64,000 nucleotides of DNA, from NCBI RefSeq assembly GCF_901875635.1, contig NZ_CABFMN010000044.1, positions 1-64,000 on the forward strand, given 5' to 3'. Source of the DNA: Xylophilus ampelinus (GTDB taxonomy: Bacteria; Pseudomonadota; Gammaproteobacteria; Burkholderiales; Burkholderiaceae_C). Shown here piece after piece: positions 60,296 to 64,000 of the stretch; position 1 is the stretch's first letter, and the number at the start of each line of letters is the position of its first letter. The translations under genes and the position numbers were made by a program. Below the pieces are notes generated by a model. The model ran no database searches. It was not told the DNA's origin and saw nothing but the letters and a program-made list of their open reading frames with translations.

Positions 60296-62050
60296 TCAGT
60301 AGCCGCCGCGGCGGCCACCGCCGCCACCACCGTAGTTGCCGCCGCCACCACCACCGCCGCCGCGGCGCTTGCCGCCACCGCCGCCGTAGTTGCCACCGCC
60401 ACCACCGCCGCCGCCATAGCTGCGGCGCTTGCCGCCGCCATAGCTGTCGACGCTGGTGCGCAGCGGATCGGGCTGGCCGGCGGCGCCGCCGACGCTGTCG
60501 GCACGCCGGTGCGCCACCATGTCGGCGTGCGACGGGCTGGTGGAGTTGCCGTGGTGCTTGGGCTGGCGCTCGGGCCGGTCCTCGTACAGCGCATGCGGCT
60601 GGGCGGGAGTCGGATGGTGGCGCTTGGGCGCATGCTGGCGCGGCGGCTGGCCGTCACGCTGGGCATCGCGCGGCGGGCGCTGGCCGCCCTGGCCACGGTT
60701 GCCGCCGTTGTTGTTGCCGCCACCGTTGCTGCCACCGCCATTGGCCTTGCGGGGTGCCTGGCCGGCCTTGTTCTCGCGGATGCGGGACATCATTTCCTGG
60801 CGCGCGGCCTTGGCGGCAGCCGCCATGACGTCGCGGCTCGGCGGGCGGCCGGCGCCGCCCCACAGGGTCTGGCGGCCCATGGCGATCGGCTCGGCGATCT
60901 CGCCCTCGTCGGGGCCGAAGCCCTCGATGACCTGCGCGGGGATCTGCTGCTTGGTGAAGCGCTCGATCTCCTGCATGAAACCTTCCTCGTCCAGGCAGAC
61001 CAGGCTCACGGCCTGGCCTTCCTTGCCAGCGCGGCCGGTGCGGCCGATGCGGTGGACGTAGTCCTCGGGCACGTTGGGGATTTCGTAGTTCACCACGTGC
61101 GGCAGGTCGTCGATGTCGATGCCGCGGGCGGCGATGTCGGTCGCCACCAGGGCGCGGATGTCGCCGCTCTTGAAGCCGGCCAGTGCCTGGGTGCGGGCGC
61201 TCTGGCTCTTGTTGCCGTGCAGCGCCATGGCGGTGACGCCGTTCTTGGCCAGGAACTCGGCCACGTGGTTGGCGCCGAACTTGGTGCGGGTGAACACCAG
61301 CACCTGGCTCCAGTCGTGCTCCTGGATGATGTGCGCGAGCAGCTGCTTCTTCTTGGCGCGGCCCACCGGGTGCACCACCTGCGTGATGCGCTGCACGGTG
61401 GTGTTGCGCGGCGTGACCTGGATGCTCTGCGGGTTGCGCAGCAGGCCGTTGGCCAGGTCGCGGATCTCGTCGCTGAAGGTCGCCGAGAACAGCAGGCTCT
61501 GCTTGTCGTCGGGCAGCAGGGCCAGGATCTTCTTCACGTCGTGGATGAAGCCCATGTCCAGCATGCGGTCGGCTTCGTCCAGCACGAGGATCTCGACGGT
61601 GGAGAGGTCCAGGTTGCCCTGCTGCTGCAGGTCGAGCAGGCGGCCGGGGGTGGCCACCAGGATGTCCACGCCCTTCTTGATGCGATCGATCTGCGGGTTC
61701 ATGCCCACGCCGCCGAAGATGACGGTGGAGGACAGGGGCAGGTACTTGCCGTAGGTGCGCACGGATTCCTCGACCTGGGCGGCGAGTTCGCGCGTGGGCG
61801 TCAGCACCAGGGCGGCGATGCCGTCCTTGCCGAACTTGTTGGTCTTGCCCTCGCCCTTGGACAGCTTGTGCAGCAGGGGCAGGGTGAAGGCGGCGGTCTT
61901 GCCGGTGCCGGTCTGGGCGCCGGCGAGGAGGTCATGGCCCTCGAGCACGGCAGGGATCGCCTGGGCCTGGATGGGGGTGGGGGTTTCGTAGCCTTGCTCG
62001 CGCACGGCCTCGAGGATGGCCGGAGCCAGCTTCAGTTCGTCGAAGTTCAT
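60296..62050 (-). CDS. rhlE: DEAD-box RNA helicase, RhlE type
   Basis: An ATP-dependent RNA helicase of 584 residues. All motifs are in order: the Q motif ([10 protein letters not shown]), [57 protein letters not shown] and [10 protein letters not shown]. The core ends near residue 390. A long basic, low-complexity tail follows: Asn/Gly-rich, then Pro/His/Gln-rich, and finally alternating Gly runs with Tyr and Lys-Arg-Arg, ending GGRRGGY. Such RGG/GY tails bind RNA and may drive condensation. Roles in ribosome assembly and cold adaptation are family knowledge. Confidence 0.94.
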   Translation of the reverse strand: MNFDELKLAPAILEAVREQGYETPTPIQAQAIPAVLEGHDLLAGAQTGTGKTAAFTLPLLHKLSKGEGKTNKFGKDGIAALVLTPTRELAAQVEESVRTYGKYLPLSSTVIFGGVGMNPQIDRIKKGVDILVATPGRLLDLQQQGNLDLSTVEILVLDEADRMLDMGFIHDVKKILALLPDDKQSLLFSATFSDEIRDLANGLLRNPQSIQVTPRNTTVQRITQVVHPVGRAKKKQLLAHIIQEHDWSQVLVFTRTKFGANHVAEFLAKNGVTAMALHGNKSQSARTQALAGFKSGDIRALVATDIAARGIDIDDLPHVVNYEIPNVPEDYVHRIGRTGRAGKEGQAVSLVCLDEEGFMQEIERFTKQQIPAQVIEGFGPDEGEIAEPIAMGRQTLWGGAGRPPSRDVMAAAAKAARQEMMSRIRENKAGQAPRKANGGGSNGGGNNNGGNRGQGGQRPPRDAQRDGQPPRQHAPKRHHPTPAQPHALYEDRPERQPKHHGNSTSPSHADMVAHRRADSVGGAAGQPDPLRTSVDSYGGGKRRSYGGGGGGGGNYGGGGGKRRGGGGGGGGNYGGGGGGRRGGY

Positions 62051-62399
62051 TGAGATGAAAGAGCGCCTTGCACGGCGCGGTGTTTCTGATGGGTATCGGC
62101 CTGCCGCGGTGCGCTCGCTGGGAGCGGCCGGGCCAGTCAAAGGCAGATGCAATCGAGAGGGAGCGGGAGCCAGGAAGGATTTCCGTCGTCCCCGGCGGGA
62201 AGCCGGTGTTGCGGGTAACTGCGCCCGGCAACCCGCGTATTGTCGCATGAGCCGGCGATCGCTGCGCCGGGAGCCCCGAATTTCGGCGCCAAAGCGGCAC
62301 AGCGCGTCGCTGCGCCGATAATCCAGGGTTTCGCGCCGGCCCGGCCCCCGGGCGCCTTCGCATCGCACGGCGCGCTCCCACCCACCTGAAGATTCGCCC
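62051..62399. other. 349-bp divergent regulatory region rhlE/ettA
   Basis: No gene is supported; the short frames here are shadows. The region must hold the promoters of rhlE and ettA. An A/T-containing stretch GTATTGTCGCAT near 62236 is a weak -10 candidate for ettA. Small inverted repeats (GCGGGT/ACCCGC around 62213-62235) are present. The distance to rhlE leaves room for a long leader, as in some cold-regulated helicase genes, but no specific element was recognised. Confidence 0.4.

Positions 62400-64000
<1,601 letters not shown>

Noticed and set aside
60300..60440. Tandem repeats suggestive of a minisatellite or CRISPR-like array
   Set aside because: The periodic GCC-rich pattern is the coding sequence of the helicase Gly-rich tail. 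There are no unique spacers or direct repeats of CRISPR length.

Overview
The window is GC-rich, gene-dense chromosomal DNA from a Gram-negative bacterium. I infer a betaproteobacterium of the order Burkholderiales, most likely family Comamonadaceae (Variovorax/Acidovorax-like). The reasons are the rpsP-rimM-trmD-rplS block, the pcm-rhodanese-tolC order, a complete Entner-Doudoroff module, a ZnuD-like TonB receptor, TRAP and Fbp transporters, and a dispersed palindromic repeat that I associate with this family from memory. No prophage, transposase, CRISPR array, rRNA or tRNA was found. Most of the window looks like stable chromosome with metabolic islands.

Layout. 1-6.6 kb: folK, a DUF47/Pit phosphate uptake pair, a TM2-like and GNAT pair on the minus strand, the ribosomal/tRNA-modification block, and a CoA-type Nudix hydrolase. 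6.6-14.2 kb: a phytase-like lipoprotein, a LysR regulator divergent from an EamA exporter, then a minus-strand run TetR, pcm, rhodanese, tolC. 14.3-17.7 kb: msrA, a His-rich membrane-anchored protein and a ZnuD-like receptor. 17.8-21.3 kb: AEC transporter, pdxH, bestrophin, a MobA-like nucleotidyltransferase and a cupin remnant. 21.4-28.7 kb: a LacI regulator, a 30-bp perfect palindrome, a class II aldolase and a complete Dpp-type ABC transporter. 29-31 kb: chaC-sodC and an OmpA-like protein. 31-37 kb: a gluconate regulon (LacI regulator, two operators, gntK, MFS permease, edd, eda). 37-47.8 kb: HAD dehalogenase, NTF2-like protein, GNAT, gloA, an iron ABC transporter with a Fur box, PaaI thioesterase, MarR with its operator, MFS+MATE exporters and an SDR. 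48-57.6 kb: a second sugar-acid island. On the minus strand are an IlvD/Edd dehydratase, a KDGal kinase, a KDPGal aldolase and a class II aldolase. On the plus strand are a FadR-type regulator, a TRAP transporter and an enolase-superfamily dehydratase. 57.7-64 kb: an EEP nuclease, an MFS permease, an RhlE-type helicase and ettA, which runs off the right edge.

How the genes work together. Three separately regulated modules take up and break down organic or sugar acids. The gluconate module feeds 6-phosphogluconate into KDPG and then pyruvate and glyceraldehyde-3-phosphate. The 48-57 kb island has a De Ley-Doudoroff-like logic: dehydratase, 2-keto-3-deoxy acid kinase, then aldolase. The 22-29 kb module imports an unknown oligopeptide- or opine-like compound. 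The most unusual feature is a family of ~55-59-bp two-hairpin repeats with at least seven copies. They sit at gene ends, and in two cases they are read through as protein: the interior of the MobA-like enzyme and the C-terminus of the KDPGal aldolase, where the repeat also supplies the stop codon and the next gene's ribosome binding site.
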